A stretch of 64,000 bases of DNA, from NCBI RefSeq assembly GCF_022271435.1, contig NZ_JAFIQY010000040.1:19858-83857 (forward strand). The letters run 5' to 3'. The notes beneath the pieces were generated by a model that saw only the letters and a program-made list of their open reading frames with translations, had not been told where the DNA came from and ran no database searches. Below, one piece after another: positions 18,227 to 26,778 of this stretch; within the stretch, counting starts at the first letter, position 1, and every line of letters starts with the position of its first letter. Source of the stretch: Streptomyces monomycini (lineage in GTDB: Bacteria; Actinomycetota; Actinomycetes; Streptomycetales; Streptomycetaceae). The position numbers and the translations under genes are program-made.

Positions 18227-19225
18227 TCAGAAGCCCAGCTTGCGGAGCTGCTTCGGGTCGCGCTGCCAGTCCTTGGCGACCTTCACGTGCAGGTCGAGGA
18301 AGACCGGCGTGCCGAGCAGCGCCTCGATGTGCTTGCGGGACTTCACCCCGACGTCCTTCAGACGCTTGCCCTTCGGGCCGATGATGATGCCCTTCTGGCT
18401 GGGCCGCTCGATGTAGACGTTGGCGTGGATGTCCAGCAGCGGCTTGTCCGCCGGGCGGTCCTCGCGCGGCAGCATCTCCTCGACGACGACCGCGATGGAG
18501 TGCGGCAGCTCGTCCCGTACGCCTTCGAGCGCGGCCTCACGGATCAGCTCGGCGACCATGACCTGCTCGGGCTCGTCGGTGAGGTCGCCCTCGGGGTAGA
18601 GCGGGGGGCTCTCCGGGAGCATCGGCACGAGCAGGTCGGCGACGAGCTGCACCTGGCCGGCCCCTCGCCCACCATCACCCCGATCGGAGGGGCTTCGCCC
18701 CGCCCCTTCTGATTCCGCCGCCGAGACCGGAATGATCTCCGCCCACTCGATCCCCAGCTCCCGGCCCAGCTGGTCGACCGCGAGCAGCTGCTCGGCGAGC
18801 TGCTTGGAGTCCACCAGGTCGGTCTTGGTGACGATGGCGATCTTCGGGGTCTTCTTGATGCCGGCCAGCTCGCCCGCGATGAAGCGGTCGCCGGGGCCCA
18901 GCTTCTGGTCGGCGGGCAGGCAGAAGCCGATCACGTCGACCTCGGCCCAGGTGGTCCGTACGACGTCGTTGAGCCGCTCGCCGAGCAGGGTGCGCGGCTT
19001 GTGCAGGCCCGGGGTGTCGACCAGGACGAGCTGGGCGTCCGGGCGGTGCACGATGCCGCGCACGGTGTGCCGGGTGGTCTGCGGGCGGTTGGAGGTGATC
19101 GCCACCTTCGTGCCGACCAGAGCGTTCGTGAGGGTCGACTTGCCCGCGTTCGGGCGGCCGACGAAGCACGCGAAGCCGGCGCGGTGCTGGGCGGAGGACT
19201 CTGTACGAACGCTCATGGCGCCCAT
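18227..19225 (-). CDS. era: GTPase Era
   Basis: 332 residues; ATG 19225 has GGGGACA nearby, ATG 19216 is an alternative. Era binds 16S rRNA and assists 30S assembly. G motifs are complete: G1 GRPNAGKST, G2 TTRHT, G3 DTPG, G4 TKTD, G5 SAA. The KH domain with GIIIGPKGKRLKDVG is near the C-terminus. Just after the G5 motif there is an insertion of about 19 residues (ESEGAGRSPSDRGDGGRGA) that has no counterpart in Era proteins I know; its DNA includes the palindrome GGGGCTTCGCCCC at 18689-18701. The gene is otherwise normal. Confidence 0.95.
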   Translation of the reverse strand: MGAMSVRTESSAQHRAGFACFVGRPNAGKSTLTNALVGTKVAITSNRPQTTRHTVRGIVHRPDAQLVLVDTPGLHKPRTLLGERLNDVVRTTWAEVDVIGFCLPADQKLGPGDRFIAGELAGIKKTPKIAIVTKTDLVDSKQLAEQLLAVDQLGRELGIEWAEIIPVSAAESEGAGRSPSDRGDGGRGAGQVQLVADLLVPMLPESPPLYPEGDLTDEPEQVMVAELIREAALEGVRDELPHSIAVVVEEMLPREDRPADKPLLDIHANVYIERPSQKGIIIGPKGKRLKDVGVKSRKHIEALLGTPVFLDLHVKVAKDWQRDPKQLRKLGF

Positions 19226-19309
19226 TGTCCCCGATCGGCGGGCGGGCGCGGACCACCAGGTCCGGACGGCGGCCGCACGGGCGGACGGCCCGGCCCCGTA
19301 CGGCGGGGC

Positions 19310-20578
19310 TCAGGGCGCGGCGCCGACCCGCTCCGCCCGCGTCCGTCCCGGCGTCCGGCGCGCGTCGAGGCGGTCCCACAGGGTCAGCATCGGGGACGCC
19401 ATCACCGTCGTCACCAGCGCGACCACGACCAGCACCGCGAACATCGACGGGGTGACGATGCCGGCCGCCAGACCGATGTTGATCGCGATGAGCTGCATCA
19501 GGCCCCGCGCGTTCATCAGCGTGCCGATGCGCAGCGCCACCCCGGCCTCCTCGCCGGCCAGCCGCGCGGCCAGCCAGCAGGCACCCAGCTTGCCGAGGAC
19601 GGCCACGGCGACACAGCCCGCGGTGAACAGCAGCAGTCCTGGCGAGGCCAGCAGCGCGAAGTCGGTGTTCAGGCCGGAGTAGGTGAAGAACAGGGGCAGG
19701 AAGACGATCCGGCTGATCGGCGCGATCGTCTCGACGGCCCGGTCCACCGCTGCGGAGCGCGGGAAGACCACGCCCAGGCTGAACGCGCCGAAGACGGCGT
19801 ACAGGCCGATGCGGTCGGTGTACCAGGCGGCGATGAAGAGGACCACGATGGTGATCAGCAGCAGCTCGTCGGGACTGCGGCGGTTCACCAGGCCCGTGAG
19901 CCGGGTCCCGGAGCGGGCGAGCAGGGCCAGTACGACCACCAGGCCGGCGCTGCCCACGAGGGCGACGACCAGCGGCCCGGTACCGGTGCCGGTCAGGCCC
20001 AGCACCCCGGCGAGCAGCACCCACGCCAGCGCGTCGTCCACCGCCCCGGACGCCAGGGACAGCGAGCCGAAGCGGGTGCCGGTCAGACCCCGCTCGGTGA
20101 TGATGCGGGCCAGCATGGGGAACGCGGTGATGGCCAGGGTGACGCCGACGAAGAGGGCGGAGACGGTGACGGACACGTCGTCCGGGAAGACGTCGACGCG
20201 GCCGTGCACGGCGTAGGTCAGCCCCACACCCAGCGCGAGCGGTACGAAGATCCCGGCGCCCGAGATCATCGCGGCCGGCCCGGCCACCGCCCGGATGCCG
20301 GCCGACCGGAACTCGTACCCGGTCTGGAACATGAAGACGACCAGGCCGATCTGCCCGGCGACGTACAGCGCGGGCCGCAGCTCCGGCGGGAACAGGGCCG
20401 TCTCCAGACCGGGCGCCAGCAGGCCCAGCACGGACGGCCCGAGCACCACGCCGGCGACCATCTCCCCCACCACGGGCGGCTGGCCCAGCGCTCGCAGGGC
20501 GCGCCCCACGAGCCGGCAGACGAGCAGGATGACGACGACGGCCAGGAAGAAGACCGGCCCTAACTCCGTGACGGTCAT
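19310..20578 (-). CDS. CPA2-family cation/proton antiporter
   Basis: 422 residues with about 12 membrane helices. The family landmarks are the N-terminal GQPPVVGEMVAGVVLGPSVLG and the ion-binding ASGAVDDALAW segment, where two Asp residues (DD) form the Na+/H+-type site. A final cytoplasmic tail (WDRLDARRTPGRTRAERVG) has no RCK/TrkA-N domain. Similar proteins (KefB/NapA-like) exchange Na+ or K+ for protons. The gene is 103 bases downstream of the P450 gene on the same strand and may be an operon tail of the cluster. Confidence 0.88.
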   Translation of the reverse strand: MTVTELGPVFFLAVVVILLVCRLVGRALRALGQPPVVGEMVAGVVLGPSVLGLLAPGLETALFPPELRPALYVAGQIGLVVFMFQTGYEFRSAGIRAVAGPAAMISGAGIFVPLALGVGLTYAVHGRVDVFPDDVSVTVSALFVGVTLAITAFPMLARIITERGLTGTRFGSLSLASGAVDDALAWVLLAGVLGLTGTGTGPLVVALVGSAGLVVVLALLARSGTRLTGLVNRRSPDELLLITIVVLFIAAWYTDRIGLYAVFGAFSLGVVFPRSAAVDRAVETIAPISRIVFLPLFFTYSGLNTDFALLASPGLLLFTAGCVAVAVLGKLGACWLAARLAGEEAGVALRIGTLMNARGLMQLIAINIGLAAGIVTPSMFAVLVVVALVTTVMASPMLTLWDRLDARRTPGRTRAERVGAAP

Positions 20579-20681
20579 GGCGGAGGGTCCTTCGGCTCAT
20601 GGGGCTGATGTGGGGGCGAGGCGTACGGGCCGGGGGCGCGGATCAGACATACGGACCGGGCGTGTGGTTCAGGCGTACGGC

Positions 20682-22124
20682 TCAGGCGTGCGGGTACGGG
20701 CAGCGCGCCGGTCCGCCGGTGCCGGCCGGCAGCGGGGCGCCCTGGGTGTCGTGGGCGGCGAAGTACCGCTCGGCCGGGCGCAGCCGGCGGGCGTCCAGCA
20801 CCATCCACGTACCGAGGACGAGCTGGACGCAGCTGCGCCACACGTCCTCCCACCGGTCGCGCACCCGCAGGAAGACGCGGGCGGCGAGCAACCGGTGCGG
20901 CGGCAGCGGACGGCCGCGCCGGACCAGCAGGCAAGGGGCGCGGTGCGGGATGGAGCGGGTGTGCGCGACGTCGGAGTGGAGGGTGAAGCGGCTCAGCACC
21001 TCGCGGGTCGCGGCGCGCATGACCAGCGGGGCCAGCCGCCAGGCGGGGCAGGGCCGGTTGGCGGCGACGCCGAACGGGATGTGGTGCTGGTTCTTGGCGA
21101 CGAGGTGGTCCCAGCGGCCGGGATCGAAGACGTCGGGGTCGGTGTAGCCGGTGGCGTGGTAGTCGGGGTAGTTGAAGCACAGGACGGAGCCGGCGGGGAG
21201 GACGGCGTCCGGGCCGAGCGGGATGTCGTCCGTGCTGATGCGGTGGGCGACGCCGAAGAGCGGGTAGAGGCGCAGCGTCTCGTCGAGGACGTTGGCGAAG
21301 TAGCGGTCGTCGTCGGGCGCGGCGGCCAGCTTCCGCTGTACGTCCGGGTGTTGGCCGAGGACGAGCAACAGGTGGGCCATGGCCTCGGACAGCTGCACGA
21401 CGGCCGTGTTGAAGAAGGTGCCCTGGAGGTAGTGGGCCTGCTCGTCGGGTGAGAGGGAGCCCGGCAGGTGGCGCGGCGGTACGTGCCCGGCGGCGATGCG
21501 CTGCCGCAGGTGGCGGGTGAGGCGGGTGCGGCGGGCCAGGTGGCGTGGCCGGGTGCACTTCAGGGAGTTCACCACGTCCTCGGCGTTGTCGACGATCAGG
21601 CGCCGGACGTCGGCCGGGCACGGTTCGCGGAAGACGAGGCCGTAGAAGAATTCCGCCCAGACCGGCATCATCAGGTCGCGCAGCCGTACGAACGTGGCGC
21701 GGCCGACGCCCCGTTCGTCGAGCACGGCGGCGGTACGGCGGGCCGCCGCCGCGGACAGGTCCTGGCTGGGGCCGGCGAGCACGGTGAGGGTGGTGCGGGC
21801 GACGTCGTCGTAGCGCGGGCCGTCCTCCAGGTGTTCCTGGTGCACTTCGGGGCCGGGCGCGAGCCAGTACCAGAAGAGGTCCGAGAGGGCGGCGCCGCGG
21901 CTGCGGCCGTTGGCGGCCGGGTGGGAGTAGACCTCCTGGAAGCGTTCGGCGGGGACGGCGGCGTTCGGGAAGGCGATGCCCTCGTCGCCGTTGATCCGGG
22001 CGAAGAGCGCGACGCGGGCGGCGACGACCGTGCGCGGCAGCCAGTACGGGACGGAGAGGGCGGCGGCCGTGGCGGCGAGCAGCCGGAGGGTGCGGGGGCG
22101 GGCGGAGAGCCGGGGACGGTTCAT
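20682..22124 (-). CDS. Atypical cytochrome P450
   Basis: 480 residues from ATG 22124 with GGGGAGG five bases upstream. P450 landmarks are ExxR (ETLRLYP) and a heme-Cys loop FGVAANRPCPAW with Cys at about 359. Several points are unusual. The Cys loop has Ala for the usual Gly before the Asn and Pro-Ala after the Cys. The I-helix region FFNTAVVQLSEA has no acidic residue before the Thr, whereas classical P450s have (A/G)GxD/ET. The N-terminus has a hydrophobic stretch (LRLLAATAAALSVPYWL) that may be a membrane anchor, and the C-terminus runs about 120 residues past the Cys. The start overlaps the FMN oxidase stop by four bases. Confidence 0.85.
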   Translation of the reverse strand: MNRPRLSARPRTLRLLAATAAALSVPYWLPRTVVAARVALFARINGDEGIAFPNAAVPAERFQEVYSHPAANGRSRGAALSDLFWYWLAPGPEVHQEHLEDGPRYDDVARTTLTVLAGPSQDLSAAAARRTAAVLDERGVGRATFVRLRDLMMPVWAEFFYGLVFREPCPADVRRLIVDNAEDVVNSLKCTRPRHLARRTRLTRHLRQRIAAGHVPPRHLPGSLSPDEQAHYLQGTFFNTAVVQLSEAMAHLLLVLGQHPDVQRKLAAAPDDDRYFANVLDETLRLYPLFGVAHRISTDDIPLGPDAVLPAGSVLCFNYPDYHATGYTDPDVFDPGRWDHLVAKNQHHIPFGVAANRPCPAWRLAPLVMRAATREVLSRFTLHSDVAHTRSIPHRAPCLLVRRGRPLPPHRLLAARVFLRVRDRWEDVWRSCVQLVLGTWMVLDARRLRPAERYFAAHDTQGAPLPAGTGGPARCPYPHA

Positions 22125-23212
22125 CGGGCCTCCCCGCTCCGGACGCTCCCCCGCGCGACGACGAGGTCCGGTCCGAGGTCGGCCGGGCTGCCGCCGCCGC
22201 ACAGCGCCAGCACGTGGTCGAACTCCGCGCGCAGCAGCTCCAGTACGTGCCGGACGCCCTTCTCGCCGTCCGCGGCCAGGCCCCACAGCACCGGGCGGCC
22301 GACGCCGACGGCCGACGCGCCCAGCGCGAGGGCCACGGCGGCGTCGGAGCCCCGGCGGACACCGCCGTCCAGCAGGACCGGCACCCGGCCCGCGACGGCC
22401 TCGGCCACGGCGGGCAGCGCCTCGACGCTCGCCGGGGCGGCGTCGAGCTGCCGGCCGCCGTGGTTGGAGACCAGCAGCCCGTCCACGCCCTCGGCGACGG
22501 CGATCCGCGCGTCCCCGGGGTGCAGGACGCCCTTGAGCAGCACCGGCAGCCGGGTCTGTGCCCGCAGCCTGCGCAGGTCGTCCCAGGAGAGCCCCGGGGA
22601 CATGGCGATGTCGCGGGGGCGGTCGTCGAGGGCGCCGGGCAGGCCGCGCATGTTCTCGGCGGTCAGGCCGTCGGGCAGGTCGTCGAAGCCGTGCCGGGCG
22701 TCCCGTTCGCGGCGGCCGAAGACGGGTGAGTCGACCGTGACGACCAGTGCCGTGCAGCCGGCCCGCTCCGCCCTGCGCACCAGGGCGAGGGTGACCTCCG
22801 GTTCGGGCTGGAGGTAGAGCTGGAACCAGACGGCCGCGTCGGCCTGTACGGCGCGGGCGGCGGCGGTGACCTCGGCCACCGGCACGGTCGCGGCCATGCC
22901 GGTGACCAGGACCGTGCCGGCTGCCGCCGTCGCGCGGGCGGTGGCCAGCTCGCCCTCGGGGTGCGCGAGGCGGTGGAAGGCGGTGGGCGAGACCAGGACG
23001 GGCATCGCCAGGCGGTCGCCGCACAGCGTCACGGACAGGTCGCGGGCGGCCGCCCCGCGCAGGACGCGCGGCAGCAGGGCGAGCCTGCGGAACGCCGCCT
23101 CGTTCTCGTGGAGCGCCGTCTCGCCCCCGGCGCCCCCTGCGAAGAAGTCGTACACCCGCGGGTCCAGCCGCTCCCGGGCCCGCTCGCGCAGGTCGGCGAG
23201 GGTGGGGATCAC
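22121..23212 (-). CDS. FMN-dependent alpha-hydroxy-acid oxidase/dehydrogenase
   Basis: 363 residues from GTG 23212, whose last bases overlap the FAD oxidoreductase stop. This is the glycolate oxidase / lactate oxidase / mandelate dehydrogenase fold. It shows YDFFAGGAG (Tyr near the FMN), VLVSPTAFHRLAHPEGE, LVVTVDSPVFGRRERD, then LLVSNHGGRQLDAAP with the catalytic His and substrate Arg, and the FMN phosphate loop around DGGVRRGSDAAVALALGA and VGRPVLWGLA. It oxidises an L-2-hydroxy acid to the keto acid. Short length and cluster context suggest a pathway-specific substrate. Confidence 0.9.
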   Translation of the reverse strand: MIPTLADLRERARERLDPRVYDFFAGGAGGETALHENEAAFRRLALLPRVLRGAAARDLSVTLCGDRLAMPVLVSPTAFHRLAHPEGELATARATAAAGTVLVTGMAATVPVAEVTAAARAVQADAAVWFQLYLQPEPEVTLALVRRAERAGCTALVVTVDSPVFGRRERDARHGFDDLPDGLTAENMRGLPGALDDRPRDIAMSPGLSWDDLRRLRAQTRLPVLLKGVLHPGDARIAVAEGVDGLLVSNHGGRQLDAAPASVEALPAVAEAVAGRVPVLLDGGVRRGSDAAVALALGASAVGVGRPVLWGLAADGEKGVRHVLELLRAEFDHVLALCGGGSPADLGPDLVVARGSVRSGEAR

Positions 23213-24828
23213 GGCCGGGCCGCCGGTTCCGGGCCGGTGAGCCGGGGGCGCAGGAAGGACCGCAGGGGTGCGCGGTGGACCTCCTCGCTGTCCCACTCGT
23301 TCTCCAGGTTCTCGGTGAGGTGGTGCTCGGCGGTCGCCTTGCCGGGCGCGGCGCCGTCGAAGACGCGGACCACCGGGTGCAGATAGCGGCCGTCCAGGCC
23401 GGTGGTGTCCTGCTGGGAGACCCGGCCGGCGGAGATGTCGAACGGGTTGACCTTGTCGTGGCCCTCGCCGTATTCGAGGGTGACGGTGCAGTAGGAGCCG
23501 ACCTCGCCGAAGCCGCCGTCGGCGACGGCGGTGTGCAGGTGGTCGACCGGCACTTCCTCGCAGTAGCGGACCGTGCCGTCCCGGTCGACGAGCACCGCGT
23601 CGCCGAGGAAACCGAAGACCTGGAAGAGCGCCGAGCTGCGGTTGACGCGGGCGATCACGGCGTCGGTGACCGCCTCGGCGGTGGCGGGCAGGGCGCGGGC
23701 GGGCCAGGGGCGGCCGTGGTGGCGGGCTTCGAGGATGCGGTGCAGGGCCCGTACGCCGTACCGGAACCCGTGGATGAAACCACTGGTGGATTTCTTGAAA
23801 TCGCGTACCTGGGTGATGGTGCCGGCGAAGTACAGTCCGGGGACGTTCGGCGATTCCCAAGCGTCGGTCTGGGCCGGGAAACGGTCGTTGACGGTGAGTT
23901 CGGGGCGGCACTCCGGTGCGAATACCGACGGGTCGAAGCGGAATCCGGTGGCGAGGATGACCCGGTCGTAAGTGATGTCCTTGACCACCTCGTTGACCCG
24001 GGAAAAGGAAACGGAGACCACGTATGAGCCGTCCGGCTGCTGCCGGATACGTTCGATGTTTCCGTCCAGCACCGCGTTCTGCAATTTCAGCTGATAGGTG
24101 TCGAGGAAGTTGTTGTTGACGGCCCGCAGGTGTCCGACGAAATGGGTCTGCCAGGCGAGCTTCAGCGAGCCGGGTCCGGCGACGTGGATGACGGCGGCGG
24201 TCTCGATGAGGTTGTCGGCGGTCTCGAACGCGGAGTTGGCACGGCCGATGATCAGCACGCGCTGCCCGGTGAAGCCGGCCGGGTCGACGGAGACCTCGTC
24301 GTAGCGCTCGACCGTCTCGACGCCCTCGATGGCGGGGATGTACGGGCGGGTGACGCCGGTCGCCATGATCAGCCGCCGTGCGCGGTAGGCGGTGCCGTCG
24401 GCGGCGCGGGCGAGGAAGTCGCCGGGTCCGTCCGGCCCGCCGTACGGGCGGGATATCTCGGTGATACGGGTGTGGTGGCGGATGCGCAGGCGGTGGGTGG
24501 CGGCGAAGTCGGCGAGGTAGCCGACCATCTCGTCGGCATCCGGGAAATAGCGTGGGGTACGGGCGGTGAACAGCGGGGTGTGCTCGTCGGAGAGCAGCGA
24601 GTTCCAGTCGGTGCGCATGTTCAGCTCGGGGTCGTCCCAGCCGGTGTGCACCTTGTTGATCGAGATGAGGGTGCGATGGCGGGGGAAGCGGGTGAAGAAC
24701 TCACCGGGAGCCGCGCCCGACTCCACGATGAGATGACTGCGTCCGGTCTGTTGCAGGAAATATCCGGCTTGTAATCCCGCGGGGCCGGCGCCGACCACCA
24801 GATAGTCCATCGTTTCGTCGTGGCTCAC
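23209..24828 (-). CDS. FAD/NAD(P)-dependent oxidoreductase (flavin monooxygenase-like, FOXRED2-like)
   Basis: 539 residues starting GTG 24828 with AGGAG six bases before. The N-terminal Rossmann fold is YLVVGAGPAGLQAGYFLQQ (FAD), and a second nucleotide motif is VLIIGRANSAFETADNL (NADPH side; GxxxSAxE-like). An ATG motif (LIMATGVTRPYIP, LATGFRFDP) also fits flavin monooxygenases. The C-terminal 190 residues, ending in EHHLTENLENEWDSEE, are an extension reminiscent of FOXRED2-type proteins. The first gene of the minus-strand operon, its start lies opposite the ligase gene promoter. Substrate unknown. Confidence 0.85.
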   Translation of the reverse strand: MSHDETMDYLVVGAGPAGLQAGYFLQQTGRSHLIVESGAAPGEFFTRFPRHRTLISINKVHTGWDDPELNMRTDWNSLLSDEHTPLFTARTPRYFPDADEMVGYLADFAATHRLRIRHHTRITEISRPYGGPDGPGDFLARAADGTAYRARRLIMATGVTRPYIPAIEGVETVERYDEVSVDPAGFTGQRVLIIGRANSAFETADNLIETAAVIHVAGPGSLKLAWQTHFVGHLRAVNNNFLDTYQLKLQNAVLDGNIERIRQQPDGSYVVSVSFSRVNEVVKDITYDRVILATGFRFDPSVFAPECRPELTVNDRFPAQTDAWESPNVPGLYFAGTITQVRDFKKSTSGFIHGFRYGVRALHRILEARHHGRPWPARALPATAEAVTDAVIARVNRSSALFQVFGFLGDAVLVDRDGTVRYCEEVPVDHLHTAVADGGFGEVGSYCTVTLEYGEGHDKVNPFDISAGRVSQQDTTGLDGRYLHPVVRVFDGAAPGKATAEHHLTENLENEWDSEEVHRAPLRSFLRPRLTGPEPAARP

Positions 24829-25118
24829 GCAATTCTCCTGTCACCTGCGGGGGGTATGGAGATGGAGCGGAATCCGACAGTACTTGAGCATTAAAGAACG
24901 ACACCAGGGCGCAAATAAGTGATCTGCGTCACACTCAATCCAAGGTTTACGAGTACGCTGCACAAGCCAGTGTCACAAGGTCCGGGACTTTTACCTGGAA
25001 CGCCCTTCTGTCGCGTCCCGGCGGGTCGCCGCATTACTCTCCCGTACTCCCGGCCCCGCTCGCCCCGCCGGTCCCGTGACGCATTTCAGCCGTTCACACC
25101 CACCGGAGCGGACACGAA
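24829..25118. promoter_or_regulatory. Divergent intergenic region of the P450/ligase cluster
   Basis: 290 bases between the divergent FAD oxidoreductase and ligase genes. It is clearly richer in A+T than its surroundings (for example CATTAAAGAACGACACC and GCAAATAAGTGATC), as expected for a two-way promoter. I see no clear palindromic operator and no regulator is encoded in the cluster itself. Confidence 0.5.
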
Positions 25119-26669
25119 ATGAGCCAGCTCACCGCAAGCCCTTTCCCGCAAGCCCTCGTCGACGCGTTCCACCGGCAGCCGGACGTACCGGCGTTTGAAC
25201 ATCGGGGGCGCGCCGTTCCGCGCCGCGCGGTCCTGGACCTGACCGGCCGTTGTGTGCGCGGGCTGCGCGCGGCGGGCGTCGGCCCGGGGTCGTCCGTCGC
25301 GGTGGCCGCCGGCGCCACCCCCGAGGCGTTCGCCCTGCACCTCGCGGTGCATCTGCTGGGCGCCCGGCTGACCGGCCTCCGTCCCGGCCTGCCGCCGGGC
25401 CACCTCGCCCGCGTCCTGGCCGACGGCATCGACGTCCTCGTGCACGACGAGCCGTCGGCCACTTCCGAACTCCTCGCGGCGGGCGCCCCCGACACCACCC
25501 GGCTCGGCCTGGAGAAAGACCTGCTGAACACGGCGGAACCGGCCTCCCCCGACGACCTCGTGGCCCGCGGCCGCCCGGACGACCTCGCCCTGATCACCCT
25601 GACCAGCGGCAGCACCGGACAGCCCAAGGAGTGCGCGCACACCTACCGCAGCCTGACCGCGAGCTGGTCGTGGCAGCCCGCCCGCTGGTCCGCGCGGACC
25701 AGCGCCCTCGCGGCGGCCTACGCGCGCTTCCTGCTCTTCGGCACCCTCACCAGCGCGGTGATCTTCGAGCACCTGGGGCTGTGCCTGCTGGGCGGCGGCA
25801 CCGCCGTCATCGCGGACCCGCCGCTGTCCTTCCCGGAGGTCTTCGCACGGCACCGCATCACCGCCTGCCTGCTGACCGTCCCCCGGTTGCACCACATCCT
25901 CAACACCCTGCGCACCGACCCCGCCAACACCGTCGATCTCACGAGCCTCCGAGCTCTGCTCGTGGCCGGATCTCCCCTCTCGCCCCACCGCCTCGCGGAG
26001 GCGGCCGAACGGCTCGGCCCGGTCGTGCACCAGGGGTACGGGCAGACCGAGACCGGCATGCTGACCCTGCTCACCCCCGACGACCTGGCCCGCCGGCCGG
26101 ACACGGCGTACGGCTCGGTGGGGCGCCCCCTGGACGGGGTGGACATCGGCGTGCGGGACCCGGCCGACGGGCGGCCGCTCCCCGAGGGCGCCACCGGTGA
26201 GATCTGGGTCCGTACGGCCGGAGCGCTGGCCGGCTACCGCCGGGACGAGGAGGAGACCCGCGCCGTACTGCGGGACGGCTGGGTCCGCACCCGCGACCTC
26301 GGCCGCCTCGACGAGCACGGCTTCCTGCGGCTCACCGGGCGCACCCGTGACGTCATCATCGTCAACGCCGTGCTGCATTACGCGGGCGCCGTCGAACAGG
26401 CCCTCGCCGGGCACCCGGACGTCGACCAGGCGTACGTCGTGGGCGCGCCCGACGAGCGGACCGGCGAGGCCGCCCACGCGTTCGTCGTCCCGGCGGCGGA
26501 CCGGCGGCCCGACCTCACGGCACTGCGCGATCACGTCGCGGCCGTGCTGGGCCCGGCGAGCGTGCCCGCCACGATCACCGTCATGCGGGAGGTGCCGGTG
26601 GCGGCGAGCGGCAAGCCGGACAAGAAGGCGCTGTTGGGGCGGGTGCGGGCGGGCCGGGCGGCGGAGTGA
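25119..26669 (+). CDS. AMP-dependent acyl-CoA synthetase/acyl ligase
   Basis: 516 residues of the ANL superfamily. Core motifs are LITLTSGSTGQPKECAHT (P-loop), GYGQTETGML (motif A5), VRTRDLGRLDEHGFLRLTGRTRD (A7-A8, split here), and the C-terminal catalytic Lys in ASGKPDKKALLG. The ATP-dependent adenylation of a carboxylate followed by thioester formation is expected. It is transcribed divergently from the FAD/FMN/P450 genes, so an activated acid probably feeds or follows those oxidations. No carrier protein gene is nearby, which favours CoA as the acceptor. Confidence 0.9.
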   Translation: MSQLTASPFPQALVDAFHRQPDVPAFEHRGRAVPRRAVLDLTGRCVRGLRAAGVGPGSSVAVAAGATPEAFALHLAVHLLGARLTGLRPGLPPGHLARVLADGIDVLVHDEPSATSELLAAGAPDTTRLGLEKDLLNTAEPASPDDLVARGRPDDLALITLTSGSTGQPKECAHTYRSLTASWSWQPARWSARTSALAAAYARFLLFGTLTSAVIFEHLGLCLLGGGTAVIADPPLSFPEVFARHRITACLLTVPRLHHILNTLRTDPANTVDLTSLRALLVAGSPLSPHRLAEAAERLGPVVHQGYGQTETGMLTLLTPDDLARRPDTAYGSVGRPLDGVDIGVRDPADGRPLPEGATGEIWVRTAGALAGYRRDEEETRAVLRDGWVRTRDLGRLDEHGFLRLTGRTRDVIIVNAVLHYAGAVEQALAGHPDVDQAYVVGAPDERTGEAAHAFVVPAADRRPDLTALRDHVAAVLGPASVPATITVMREVPVAASGKPDKKALLGRVRAGRAAE

Positions 26670-26730
26670 GGAGCGCGGCCTCACGCGGGCCCCTTCACCC
26701 CGTCAATCCGCCCTGACGCCGGCCGTCGCC

Positions 26731-26778
26731 CCGTCAGCCGCCCGGTCCGTCAACCGCCCGGCCCGTCAGCCCGCCTGG
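26731..26778. repeat. Three 16-bp tandem units spanning the 3' end of the deaminase-like gene
   Basis: CCGTCAGCCGCCCGGT, CCGTCAACCGCCCGGC and CCGTCAGCCCGCCTGG follow one another directly. The third contains the deaminase-like gene's stop and last codons; the other two repeat it downstream, so the TGA recurs in each unit. Degenerate further units lie on the ligase side (26703-26730). Confidence 0.8.
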
